From the NCBI RefSeq assembly GCF_023078475.1, contig NZ_CP095741.1, positions 3,782,001 through 3,846,000 on the forward strand: a stretch of 64,000 bases of DNA, in the 5' to 3' direction. This stretch comes from Luteibacter aegosomaticola. GTDB lineage: Bacteria > Pseudomonadota > Gammaproteobacteria > Xanthomonadales > Rhodanobacteraceae. Below the pieces are notes generated by a model. The model had not been told where the DNA came from and did no database searches. It saw nothing but the letters and a program-made list of their open reading frames with translations. Of the stretch, positions 37,775 through 46,004 are shown in pieces (position 1 is the stretch's first letter; each line of letters begins with the position of its first letter). Made by a program: the position numbers and the translations under genes.

Positions 37775-38470
37775 ATGCCCCGGAGGCAACATGCAGCTCG
37801 AACCTGCCTGGTCATCGACACCGAGGCCCTGCTCTTCGACATGGACGGCACGCTGATCGATTCGCGCGTCGTCGTCGAAAAAATCTGGAAACGCTGGTGC
37901 GATGAGGTCGGCCTCGACTGGCACTACGTGTTGCCACGCCTGCATGGCGTGCGCATGTACGATTCCATCAAGGAATTCGCGCCATTGGCGGGCCAGGATG
38001 TCGACGAGGTCTATAAGCGCCTCTACGACGAAGAGGTCAACGATGTGGAAGGCATCGTGCCAATTCCCGGCGCGCTGGAGCTCCTGGCCGCGCTTCCGGC
38101 AGACCGCTGGACCATCGTCACCTCCGCCGACACCGTGCTCGCCAGGGCGCGCCTGAAGGCCGCAGGCATCGTGCCCCCGCCGCGCATGGTCACCGGCGAA
38201 ATCGTCACGAACGGCAAGCCCGATCCGGAAGGTTACCGCCTGGGTGCCGAGCGCCAGGGTGCCGCACCCGCCGATTGCCTGGTTTTCGAGGACGCCAGGG
38301 CAGGTATTGAAGCCGGGCTGGCGGCAGGCGCGCGCGTCATCGCCATTGCGGATGCCCATTCGTTCGAGGTACCGGGTAACGTGGGGCGCATCGCGGACCT
38401 CACCGCGCTACGCTATGACGGCATCCACGACGGCAAGGTCCGCCTCACGGTAGTCGCGCCATGCACCTGA
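37775..38470 (+). CDS. HAD-superfamily phosphatase, HxpA/YfbT-like sugar phosphatase
   Basis: About 231 residues. Motif I LLFDMDGTLIDS, motif II IVTSAD, motif III Lys in TNGKPDPEGY and motif IV VFEDARAGIEAG are all present, with an alpha-helical cap (HGVRMYDSIKEF). Similarity in layout to E. coli HxpA suggests hexitol or sugar phosphate substrates; this is inference. The start is doubtful: the only good ribosome site (GGAGG) precedes an ATG at 37791 in a different frame, and the in-frame ATG at 37775 has none. A one-base error or frameshift near 37800 is possible. Overlaps pssA by ten bases. Confidence 0.82.
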   Translation: MPRRQHAARTCLVIDTEALLFDMDGTLIDSRVVVEKIWKRWCDEVGLDWHYVLPRLHGVRMYDSIKEFAPLAGQDVDEVYKRLYDEEVNDVEGIVPIPGALELLAALPADRWTIVTSADTVLARARLKAAGIVPPPRMVTGEIVTNGKPDPEGYRLGAERQGAAPADCLVFEDARAGIEAGLAAGARVIAIADAHSFEVPGNVGRIADLTALRYDGIHDGKVRLTVVAPCT

Positions 38471-39204
38471 AGCTACGCGCCCCCTACGAAAACCTGGTGA
38501 CCGCAGCGAACTTCATCACGCTGTGCTCGCTCACCTGCGCGATCCTCATCATCAGCCGCGCCCTCTCCGGTGAACTCGCCTACCTGGGTACGCTGTTCAT
38601 CGCCTGCCTGGTATGCGACGGCGCCGACGGCTTCGTCGCGCGCAAGACCGGCTCGTCCAGCGATCTCGGCACGCAGCTCGATAGCCTCTCCGACGCCATC
38701 GCGTTCGGCGTGGCCCCGGTCGTGGTCGTCGATACGTACCTGCGCTCGATCGGCGGTGAGGTGTTCCTGCCTGCGCAGATCGCTTTCTGCGCCTGCGCCG
38801 TCATGCGCCTGGCCATGTTCAATGTGCAGAAGGACAAATCGATCTTCCTGGGGCTGAACACGCCATCGGCAGCGTCGCTCGTGGTGCTGCTCATCGTCAT
38901 CGGCCGCTACAGCGGCGCGACCTGGCCCGCGGAAACGATGCAGTACGTGATCAACGCGATGCTTTTCGTACTCGCGGCGTCGATGATCAGCCCGTTCCGT
39001 TACCTGAGCAGCAAGTCACTGAAGCTGCGCCTGAATGCCACGACGGTGGTCATCGGCGCGATCTTCGTGATCGGCTCGATCTGGGCCTCACCCTGGTCCG
39101 TCTACGCCTACCTCGTGGTGTATGCGCTTTCGGGGCCGCTCACGGCCATCTGGCTGGTGCTACGCCGCCTGCGCCGCCCACGCGCCCCGCGGTCGCCGCG
39201 CTAA
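38461..39204 (+). CDS. pssA: CDP-diacylglycerol-serine O-phosphatidyltransferase type enzyme
   Basis: 247 residues with about six membrane helices. The CDP-alcohol phosphotransferase motif D-G-x2-A-R-x8-G-x3-D-x3-D is complete (DGFVARKTGSSSDLGTQLD then SLSD). The overall arrangement fits type II PssA, which makes phosphatidylserine from CDP-DAG and serine, the path to phosphatidylethanolamine. Phosphatidylcholine synthase is an alternative within the same family. Basic C-terminus (RRLRRPRAPRSPR). Confidence 0.85.
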   Translation: MHLKLRAPYENLVTAANFITLCSLTCAILIISRALSGELAYLGTLFIACLVCDGADGFVARKTGSSSDLGTQLDSLSDAIAFGVAPVVVVDTYLRSIGGEVFLPAQIAFCACAVMRLAMFNVQKDKSIFLGLNTPSAASLVVLLIVIGRYSGATWPAETMQYVINAMLFVLAASMISPFRYLSSKSLKLRLNATTVVIGAIFVIGSIWASPWSVYAYLVVYALSGPLTAIWLVLRRLRRPRAPRSPR

Positions 39205-39210
39205 CCAGCG

Positions 39211-40647
39211 TCAGTACACGTCGCGGCGGTAGCGTCCCGCCGCGGCGATATCCTCAACCGCACGATCGCCGAGGATCTCGCGCAGCGCCGCGTCCACGCC
39301 GGGTGCCATGCCGGCCAGGCTGCCGCATACGTAGATCGTTGCGCCGTCCGCAACGAACTGGCGAACGGGCTCCGCCGCCGCACGCAGGCGATCCTGCACG
39401 TAGCGCGGGCCACGCACGTCGCGCGACCACACGAGGTCCAGCCGCTCAAGCTGCTCCGCGTCGCGCCACCTCTCGAGTTCATCGACATGCAGGCGATCAG
39501 CCTGTTCATGACGTTCGCCGAACAGCAACCAGTTCCGCAAGTGGCCACGTGCGATCCGCGCTTTCAGCAGCGCCCGCAAGCCGGCGATACCAGTGCCATT
39601 GCCCACCAGCAAGACAGGCCGTGCGTCCGCAGGGACGTGAAACCCTGCGTTACGGCGCACGCGGAGGTCGATCGCATCGCCTTCCGCGGCCAGCGCGGTG
39701 AGCCAGCCGGAGCCGCTGCCGAGCAAGCCATCGGCTCCCCGCTGTTGGCGTACGACAAGGTGCAACGAGCCGTCCGCCGGTAGCGAGGCGATCGAGTATT
39801 CACGGTGCGGCAGCACGTCCGCGTCGCCGCGGGCGCGCCGTGGCCCTATCTCCACCACGTCACCGGCTTCCCACGCGAGATGCGCCGGATCGTCGGGGGT
39901 AAGTGCAAGATGGAAACATGGCGCGCCCACGCTGCCAGGGTTCAGCAAGAGCCGCTCGCGCAGGCGCCAGGCCTGATAGGCCGGACGTTGCCAGTCGGGC
40001 TGTTCCGCCGCACCGGCAAGCTGGGTGACCTGGCGCTGCCAATGGCGTAGCGCGCCTTCGTCGCCATTATCGACCTCTATACGATCAAACCACGGTAACG
40101 CGCCACGCGCATGAAGCCAGCGGTCGAGGTCCCTGCCGAAGGCACAGAAATCCTCATAGTCGCGATCGCCGAGCGCCAGCACGGCGTACGTCAGGTGATG
40201 CAGGTCGGGAGCGGCTCGCATGACCTCGCGCTGGAACGCCATCGCGCCGTCCGGCGCGTCGCCTTCACCCGTCGTGCTGGCGATAAAAAGCGCGCGCGTG
40301 GCCGTTGCCAGATCACTCGCACCCAGCCCGGCCAGGTCGCGGACATCGACACGCACGCCGCCTTCGCGCAGCGCAGCGGCCGTCCGTTCGGCAAGCTCCG
40401 TCGCAAACCCGGTCTGTGACGCGTGCACCACAAGGATCCCGCCAACGTCATGCGGCAGATCATCGCGCCGACGCGGCCATGCCGCGCGAGCGGTCCAGCC
40501 GACCCACGCTGCGACGACGGCTGCCGCAGAAGCCATTTGCGCACCCGATCCCACGTGCAGGGAAGAAAAATCCTGCAGCCGGCCGGCGAGCAGCACGGCG
40601 AGCAGGAGCAGCGCGCCGATACCGCACTGGCCGAGCACGCTTTTCAC
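39211..40647 (-). CDS. membrane-anchored flavodoxin/ferredoxin-reductase-type flavoprotein (CysJ-like)
   Basis: 478 residues. One or two N-terminal hydrophobic segments (about 8-25 and 36-52) anchor it. A flavodoxin domain (SQTGFATELAERTA, IASTTGEGDAP, ALGDRDYEDFC) spans about 72-205. An FNR-type FAD/NADPH domain follows (HREYSIASLP, LLVGNGTGIAGLRALL, VQDRLRAAAE, YVCGSLAGMAPGV). It is laid out like sulfite reductase alpha, but no hemoprotein partner is nearby. The operon context instead suggests electron delivery across the membrane, for example to ferric siderophores. The start overlaps the apbE stop. Confidence 0.88.
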   Translation of the reverse strand: MKSVLGQCGIGALLLLAVLLAGRLQDFSSLHVGSGAQMASAAAVVAAWVGWTARAAWPRRRDDLPHDVGGILVVHASQTGFATELAERTAAALREGGVRVDVRDLAGLGASDLATATRALFIASTTGEGDAPDGAMAFQREVMRAAPDLHHLTYAVLALGDRDYEDFCAFGRDLDRWLHARGALPWFDRIEVDNGDEGALRHWQRQVTQLAGAAEQPDWQRPAYQAWRLRERLLLNPGSVGAPCFHLALTPDDPAHLAWEAGDVVEIGPRRARGDADVLPHREYSIASLPADGSLHLVVRQQRGADGLLGSGSGWLTALAAEGDAIDLRVRRNAGFHVPADARPVLLVGNGTGIAGLRALLKARIARGHLRNWLLFGERHEQADRLHVDELERWRDAEQLERLDLVWSRDVRGPRYVQDRLRAAAEPVRQFVADGATIYVCGSLAGMAPGVDAALREILGDRAVEDIAAAGRYRRDVY

Positions 40648-41735
40648 CGCACCGCCCTCGCAAAGGCAGGCGACATGCGTTCCTCGAAGTGGCCATCATC
40701 CCGGTAGATCACGAAGCGCACGGCAAGCTCATGCGCCTTCGCATAGGCCATGCCTTCCTCCGGCCCCAGCACCGTCATCGTGGTACCCAGGGAATCGGCG
40801 TGCATGCAGTCGGCCGCCAGGATGCTCACCGTCGCGACCTTATGCGCCACGGGATACCCCGTGCGCGGATCGATATGATGCGAATAGAAGCGGCCACCGG
40901 TTTCGAAGAAGTGGCGGTAATCGCCGGAGGTGGCGATCGCCTTGTCGTCCAGCGACACGATGCGCCCGACTTCATCGACGTTATCCACCGCACCTGCCGC
41001 GGCGCCCGGGCGCTCGATACCGACATGCCACGGCGAACCATCCGGTTTGCGACCGTGCGCGCGCAGCTCACCGCCGACTTCCACCAGATAGGCTTTGACG
41101 CCCTGTGTATCGAGATAACGCGCGACCTGGTCGACGCCGAAGCCCTTGGCAACCGAGGACAGATCGACATACACGCCACCTGGCTGGAACGCACGGTGCG
41201 CCGCTTCATCGAGCTTGATGCGCTGCCAGCCGACGCGAGCGCGCGCTGCCGCGATCGTGGCCGCATCCGGCGCCTCATGCGGCCGCTTATCCGGGCCGAA
41301 GCCCCACAGGTTCACCAGCGGGCCGACGGTGGGGTCGTAAGCGCCGCCGGAATCCTTCGCCAGCGTCAGCGCGTAGCTGAGCACCTGATAGAACTCGGGT
41401 GGCAGCGTTTGCCAGGTACCCGCCGGCGCGCGATTGAAACGACTCAGGTCCGAATCCGGTTCGTAGGTGCTCATCTGCGCGACGACACGGTCCACCTCGG
41501 CCTGGATGCCGCGTTCAATTGCTGCATCATCGGCTTTCGGCGGCAACACGGCATTCACCGACCACGTCGTGCCCATGGTTTCGCCTTCGAACCGCCGGAC
41601 ATCCGTCGCAGAGGCCAGCATGGCCACGAACCACAAAAGCAGAGCAAACCCCCTGTAGGAGCGCGCTTGCGCGCGATAGGGTGTGCGGCAAGATCCATCG
41701 CGTGCAAGCACGCTCCTACAGGGGCGGTGCGTCAC
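40644..41735 (-). CDS. apbE: FAD:protein FMN transferase (ApbE), N-terminus read through a REP
   Basis: The core is clear: GETMGTTWSV, GVYVDLSSVAKGFGVD, YSHHIDPRTGYPV and the metal-binding DSLGTTMTVLG. ApbE attaches FMN to Thr/Ser of exported flavoproteins. The start is uncertain. The frame opens with a GTG at 41735 overlapping the DUF4198 stop and reads a REP palindrome as CRSVLARDG and RAQARSYRG before the hydrophobic signal FALLLWFVAMLASA. Starts at 41636 (TTG) or 41621 (ATG) would shorten or remove the signal. Either the n-region derives from the REP or an unusual start is used. Confidence 0.88.
   Translation of the reverse strand: MTHRPCRSVLARDGSCRTPYRAQARSYRGFALLLWFVAMLASATDVRRFEGETMGTTWSVNAVLPPKADDAAIERGIQAEVDRVVAQMSTYEPDSDLSRFNRAPAGTWQTLPPEFYQVLSYALTLAKDSGGAYDPTVGPLVNLWGFGPDKRPHEAPDAATIAAARARVGWQRIKLDEAAHRAFQPGGVYVDLSSVAKGFGVDQVARYLDTQGVKAYLVEVGGELRAHGRKPDGSPWHVGIERPGAAAGAVDNVDEVGRIVSLDDKAIATSGDYRHFFETGGRFYSHHIDPRTGYPVAHKVATVSILAADCMHADSLGTTMTVLGPEEGMAYAKAHELAVRFVIYRDDGHFEERMSPAFARAVR
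41650..41723. repeat. REP pair (family 1) between DUF4198 gene and apbE core
   Basis: CCCTGTAGGAGCGCGCTTGC at the left and GCAAGCACGCTCCTACAGGG at the right enclose about 34 bases. It lies inside the open frame of apbE and splits it from the upstream gene. Confidence 0.85.
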
Positions 41736-42541
41736 TGCGGCAGGACCTCGAGGGTGGCGGTGTAGGCCACGCGGCGCTGCTTCGCTTCCTTCACCGTCGT
41801 CTTGTTGTCTTCGCTGTTGGCGTTCACCCAGTACATACCGGGATCCTTGAACGTGAAGCTGAAGCGGCCATCCTTGTCGGTCTGCGTATCCTGCTCATCC
41901 TGCGCGTTGCGGTAGCGCGTGGCACCCGGGATGGCCGTGACCTTCAGGCCGGCGGCGGGCTTGCCGTCCAGCAGCAGCTGGAACGTGGCCTTTTCCCCGG
42001 TGACCAAGTCGTTCGGCTGGGTGACCGGCACGAGCTCAAGGCCCTTGCCCGTCGGCTTCAGCGCATCGCCACCCGGCTTGCCCTGGGTGACGAAGGTCTC
42101 GACGCGCGAGGCCATTTCGCTCACCTGCACGTTCTTCGCGTTGGCGGGGATGCCGGACTTCAGTTCATCGGCCTTGCCGCGCCAGCGCTTCTTCTGGCCA
42201 TCGAGTTCGTAGTTGGCGAACAGGCCCTGGTTTACCAGCGCGATGCGGTACGTGCCCTTCTGCGGTACCGGCAGGTCGAATGCGCTACGCACCTTGCCGG
42301 TCCACGGATTCTCCGGCTTCACCTGGCTGCCGTCGGGCGCGGTGATCACGAGGTTATCCAGCTGCGCGGGAAAGTGGTCGGGGTAGTACAGATCGTTCGA
42401 GACGGCGGCGTCGAAGGTCACCAGCGCGTCATCGCTGGAGACGACGGTGCTGGACGGCACGATCCACATCTTGTGCGCCTGCGCGGCCAACGGCAGGACC
42501 AGCGCGGCGGCAAGCGCGGCGCGAACAAACAGCTGCTTCAT
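41732..42541 (-). CDS. DUF4198 domain protein, periplasmic
   Basis: 269 residues with a signal peptide (MKQLFVRAALAAALVLPLAAQA) directly followed by HKMWIVPSS, the usual start of mature DUF4198 proteins (conserved His after the cleavage site). A C-terminal carboxypeptidase-regulatory-like beta-sandwich (GLKVTAIPGATRYRN, TDKDGRFSFTF) is visible. Family genes are often adjacent to TonB receptors or metal uptake loci; the His at the mature N-terminus could bind metal. Biochemical role not known. Confidence 0.85.
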   Translation of the reverse strand: MKQLFVRAALAAALVLPLAAQAHKMWIVPSSTVVSSDDALVTFDAAVSNDLYYPDHFPAQLDNLVITAPDGSQVKPENPWTGKVRSAFDLPVPQKGTYRIALVNQGLFANYELDGQKKRWRGKADELKSGIPANAKNVQVSEMASRVETFVTQGKPGGDALKPTGKGLELVPVTQPNDLVTGEKATFQLLLDGKPAAGLKVTAIPGATRYRNAQDEQDTQTDKDGRFSFTFKDPGMYWVNANSEDNKTTVKEAKQRRVAYTATLEVLPQ

Positions 42542-42553
42542 GGGGAGCTCCAG

Positions 42554-43063
42554 TCAGGGATTAAGGTCGAGGGTGATCTGGCCGAGTTCGTCCGTACCCT
42601 TGGCGGCGAGGTGCGCGGGCACCTTCACCGGCCAGTCGAACGCGATCCGCTGCGTCTCGTGGCCACCGGTTTCGCGGGCGGCCTCGACGATCAGTTCGTA
42701 ATGGCCCGGGGCGAGCGTGCCCAGCGGCGCCTTGCCATCGGTGAAGTGCAGCTGATGCTGCCCTGCAGGGCGCGTGGCGCCCGACACGCCATCGATGGGC
42801 ATGCTCTGGTCGCGGCCGGTACGGCGCCACCACTGGCGCATGTCCTTCAGCCACTTCGTGCCTTCGCCGCTGGCCTTTTTCACGTCGTACCAGACGGCCA
42901 GGTTGGCCGCGACGCTGTGGTCTTCGCGCTCGATCCACACGGCAACGTAAGGCCGGTGGTATTCGGCCACCTTCAGCGTGGGAATCTCGACGGTGAGGTT
43001 CATGTCCGCCGCGGCCACGGGGGCAGCGAGGAAGCAGAGCGCAAGCGGAAGCAGCCTTCGCAT
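42554..43063 (-). CDS. DUF2271 domain protein, periplasmic
   Basis: 169 residues, signal peptide MRRLLPLALCFLAAPVAAA. The mature protein has YHRPYVAVWIE, WYDVKKASGEGTKWLKDMRQWWR, VSGATRPAGQH and GHYELIVEAARE, the DUF2271 pattern. The VSGATRPAG motif contains SGAT, resembling ApbE flavinylation targets (D/S-G-A-T/S), so it could be flavinylated by the ApbE of this operon; that is inference. AAGGA precedes the ATG. 12 nt before the DUF4198 gene. Confidence 0.85.
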   Translation of the reverse strand: MRRLLPLALCFLAAPVAAADMNLTVEIPTLKVAEYHRPYVAVWIEREDHSVAANLAVWYDVKKASGEGTKWLKDMRQWWRRTGRDQSMPIDGVSGATRPAGQHQLHFTDGKAPLGTLAPGHYELIVEAARETGGHETQRIAFDWPVKVPAHLAAKGTDELGQITLDLNP

Positions 43064-43077
43064 GGCAATCCTTGGGG

Positions 43078-43701
43078 TCAGTGGATGAAAAGCAGGGCAA
43101 GCACCAGCGGAAGCACGAAGCCCAGTGCCACCAAAGGCCAGGTCATGCCGCGCTGGCGCGCGTGCAGCTTGAGCAACAGCAAGCCGGTGAGCGTGAACAC
43201 CACGCAGGCCAGCGCGAACACATCGATGAACCAGCGCCACGCCGCGCCGGTGTTGCGGCCTTTGTGCAGATCGTTGAACCAGGCGAGCCAGCCCCGATCG
43301 GTGGCCTCGTACTGCACCTCGCCTGTCTCGCGGTCGATGCTTACCCACGCGTCGCCACCGGGGCGCGGCAGCGAGATGTACACCTCGTCATCGCTCCAGT
43401 CGCCGTCGCGGCCTGCGATGTCCGCACCCGTCGCCGCGTGGACGGCCTCCGCGATCGCGCCATCGACCGGCGCCGACTTGCGGCCCGGATCGGTCAGCTG
43501 TTTCAGCAGGGCCGGCGCCAGCGTGGCAGCATGCCGGGTCACGCGCGGCGCCGCTTCAATCTGGGCGGCGTGGTTCAGGGTGAACCCGGTGACCGAGAAC
43601 ATCAGCAGCACCACCAGCGAGACGGCGGCGCTGATCCAGTGCCAGCGGTGCAGGTGTTTCAGCCAGAACGCACGGCGCGTCCGGTCGACGGTCTCGCGCA
43701 T
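43078..43701 (-). CDS. PepSY-associated membrane protein
   Basis: 207 residues. An N-terminal helix (WHWISAAVSLVVLLMFSVTGF), a periplasmic PepSY-like region (AWVSIDRETGEVQYEATDRGW), LHKGRNTGAAWRWFIDVFAL with a second helix and a C-terminal third helix. The conserved His residues (HRWHW, NHAAQ, LHKGR) in membrane-proximal positions suggest heme or quinone contact, as in PepSY-TM proteins. First gene of the operon; start MRETVDR at 43701, with a Fur-like site 50 bases upstream. Confidence 0.85.
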   Translation of the reverse strand: MRETVDRTRRAFWLKHLHRWHWISAAVSLVVLLMFSVTGFTLNHAAQIEAAPRVTRHAATLAPALLKQLTDPGRKSAPVDGAIAEAVHAATGADIAGRDGDWSDDEVYISLPRPGGDAWVSIDRETGEVQYEATDRGWLAWFNDLHKGRNTGAAWRWFIDVFALACVVFTLTGLLLLKLHARQRGMTWPLVALGFVLPLVLALLFIH

Positions 43702-43750
43702 GCGTGTCAGGTCCCTGTCGCGGTACGGATAACGCACGAATCTTAACCGC

Positions 43751-43769
43751 AATGCGAATCGTTCGCAAT
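43751..43769. promoter_or_regulatory. Fur-box-like palindrome in the PepSY / two-component divergent region
   Basis: AATGCGAATCGTTCGCAAT contains TGCGAAT-C-GTTCGCA, a 7-1-7 inverted repeat with one mismatched pair, close to the Fur form TGAGAAT-n-ATTCTCA. It lies 50 bases upstream of the PepSY gene and about 74 before the response regulator. Iron regulation of the operon is inferred. Confidence 0.55.
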
Positions 43770-43842
43770 TGAAGGAAAGGGGCGGGAAAGCCTGCCGCGA
43801 CAGCATGCATCGACCCCACCACGGAGCGTATGCTTGCCCACC

Positions 43843-44517
43843 ATGCGCATACTCCTAGCCGAAGACGACGCCTCCATCGCCGCCGCCGTACGCTCGGCCC
43901 TCCAGCAAGGTGGTCACGCCGTTGACCACGTGGCTGACGGTGCCAGCGCCGATAACGCCCTGCGCGATCACGATTACGACCTGCTGGTGCTCGACCTGGG
44001 CCTGCCCCAGCTCGATGGCAGCGACGTGCTGAGCCGTGCGCGCAAGCGCGGCGCGAGCCTGCCCGTCCTGGTAGTCACTGCCCGCGAAGGCCTGAAGGAG
44101 CGCGTGCGCGTGCTCGACCTCGGCGCCGATGATTACCTGGTAAAGCCTTTTGCGCTGGCGGAATTCGAGGCGCGCGTGCGCGCCCTGCTCCGCCGCCGCA
44201 CCAGCCATGGCACGCCGGAGTTCCGCATCGGCCGCCTGCGCCTCGATATCCCCGGCCATCGCGCCTGGATCGGCGACTCGCCGCTCGACCTCACCGCCCG
44301 TGAGTTCGGCCTCATCGAAGCGCTGGCCACGCGCGCGGACAAGGTCACCAGCCGCGCCCAGCTGGTCGAGGCCCTGTGCAACTGGGACGAAGACCTGACC
44401 GACAACGGCCTGGATATCGCCCTGCACCGGTTGAGGAAGAAGCTGCAGGGTTCCGGCACCAACGTGCGCACCATCCGCGGCCTGGGTTACCTGCTCGAAG
44501 AATCGGTCGATGCCTGA
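43843..44517 (+). CDS. OmpR/PhoB-family response regulator
   Basis: 224 residues. Receiver domain with acidic pocket EDD (7-9), phospho-acceptor Asp51 in LLVLDLGLP and Lys in YLVKPFAL; then a winged-helix DNA-binding domain (LDLTAREFGLIEALATRAD, DNGLDIALHRLRKKL, TIRGLGYLL). A TTG at 43834 with GGAG seven bases upstream is an alternative start adding three residues. Overlaps the sensor kinase gene; divergent from the PepSY operon, which it may control. Confidence 0.93.
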   Translation: MRILLAEDDASIAAAVRSALQQGGHAVDHVADGASADNALRDHDYDLLVLDLGLPQLDGSDVLSRARKRGASLPVLVVTAREGLKERVRVLDLGADDYLVKPFALAEFEARVRALLRRRTSHGTPEFRIGRLRLDIPGHRAWIGDSPLDLTAREFGLIEALATRADKVTSRAQLVEALCNWDEDLTDNGLDIALHRLRKKLQGSGTNVRTIRGLGYLLEESVDA

Positions 44518-45919
44518 ACGCCGCCACGCGGCGCGCCGCCCGGCGCGCCCCAGCCTGCGTCGGCGCCTTCTCACCTTCCTGCTCGTGCCGGTGCTCGGCG
44601 TGCTCGTCGTCGACGCCGTGGTGGGGTATTTCATCGCCCTGGCCTACTCCAACAAGGTCCACGATTCGGATCTCTCCGATTCGGCGCTGACCCTGGCGGA
44701 AATGATCGGCAGCGATGCGCTGCACGGTGAGCTGACAGCACAGGCGCGCTTCCTGCTCGAGTACGACCCGGACGGGCGTAACTACTACGAGGTCATCAGC
44801 GATCACCACGGCCGGATCATCGGCAACGCGGAACTGGCCGTGCCCAGCCGCAACCCGGTCGATGTCGATGCGCCTCCCCTGCTCTACGACACCGACCTCG
44901 GCCACAAACCCCTGCGCGCCGCCGTCATGCGCGTCTCCAACCATCACGAAGCGGGCGATACGATCACGATCAAGGTGGCGGAGAACCTGCGCGATCGCCA
45001 CCAGCGAGCGCGCGAGATCCTGCTGCTCACCCTGCCGATGCAGGCCTTGCTGATCATCGCGGTGCTCTCCCTGGTGTGGTTCGGGGTGAGCCATGGCCTG
45101 GGCGTGCTGGAGCCGCTCACCGCCCGCCTCAGCCGCCGCGGGCACGACCTGGGGCCGATTGGCGAGGAGGATGTGCCGGTGGAGATCCTGCCGCTCACCC
45201 GCACCATCGATGACCTGTTCGCACGCATGCGCAACATGCTCGGGCTGCAGGAGCGGTTCATCGCCGACGCGGCCCATCAGCTCCGCACGCCGCTGGCGGG
45301 CATCCAGTTGCACGTAGAGCGCGCGATGGGCGACCCGGCCCAGACCGAAGAGGCCCTGGCCCACGTGCACCGGCTGGCAGCCCGCGCTGCGCGTACCTCG
45401 GCCCAGCTACTGGCCCTCACACGAACCCAGGCGCCCGACCTCCCCGACCATGACGGCATGGCCGTGATCGACCTCGCGCAGGTGGTGCCCGAAGCCGTCG
45501 GCATGCGTGTGCACCAGGCCATCAACCTTGGCGTGGACCTGGGATACGACGGGCCCGAGAGCGCCTGCATGGTCCGCGGGGACAACCTGCAGGTCCAGGA
45601 AGTCATCGATAACCTGGTCGACAACGCCTTCCACTACGCCGGGCGGGGCCACACCGTGACGGTATCGGTCGCCGTGGACGGCGGCGACGCAGTGCTCGCC
45701 GTGGACGACGACGGTCCTGGGGTCGAAGACGCCTTCCTCGACCAGTTGGGCGAGCGCTTCTTCCGCGTCCCAGGAGTGGATGAAGACGGGACAGGGCTGG
45801 GCCTGGCCATCGTGGAGAGCATCGCCGAGCGCCACGCGGCGCGCGTCGTTTTCGGCCGGTCGGCCTTGGGCGGGCTACGTGTGGAGCTTCGCCTGTGCCA
45901 CCTGCCCGAGGCCGTCTGA
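44510..45919 (+). CDS. sensor histidine kinase (TctE/QseC type)
   Basis: 469 residues. Two membrane helices (about 20-45 and 170-193) flank a 125-residue periplasmic 2CSK_N-like sensor. H-box FIADAAHQLRTPLAG gives His256; the ATPase domain has NLVDNAFHYA, DDDGPGV and GTGLGLAIV. It partners the upstream response regulator (8-nt overlap). The signal is unknown; the gene context points to iron, redox or envelope state. Confidence 0.93.
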   Translation: MPERRHAARRPARPSLRRRLLTFLLVPVLGVLVVDAVVGYFIALAYSNKVHDSDLSDSALTLAEMIGSDALHGELTAQARFLLEYDPDGRNYYEVISDHHGRIIGNAELAVPSRNPVDVDAPPLLYDTDLGHKPLRAAVMRVSNHHEAGDTITIKVAENLRDRHQRAREILLLTLPMQALLIIAVLSLVWFGVSHGLGVLEPLTARLSRRGHDLGPIGEEDVPVEILPLTRTIDDLFARMRNMLGLQERFIADAAHQLRTPLAGIQLHVERAMGDPAQTEEALAHVHRLAARAARTSAQLLALTRTQAPDLPDHDGMAVIDLAQVVPEAVGMRVHQAINLGVDLGYDGPESACMVRGDNLQVQEVIDNLVDNAFHYAGRGHTVTVSVAVDGGDAVLAVDDDGPGVEDAFLDQLGERFFRVPGVDEDGTGLGLAIVESIAERHAARVVFGRSALGGLRVELRLCHLPEAV

Positions 45920-46004
45920 GGCGCCCTTGGCCGGGCGGAAAGCTCACTGAAACCACGGCTTGCGAGCATGCTTGCCTAAAATGGCGACAAGCTGAGGCCA
46001 GGGC

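Noticed and set aside
39211..40647. Reading the flavoprotein as sulfite reductase alpha subunit (CysJ)
   Set aside because: It has an N-terminal membrane anchor, no adjacent CysI or CysH, and sits in an ApbE/PepSY operon.
41519..43732. 737-codon open frame on the plus strand across the PepSY operon
   Set aside because: Antisense to four genes with clear signal peptides and family motifs.
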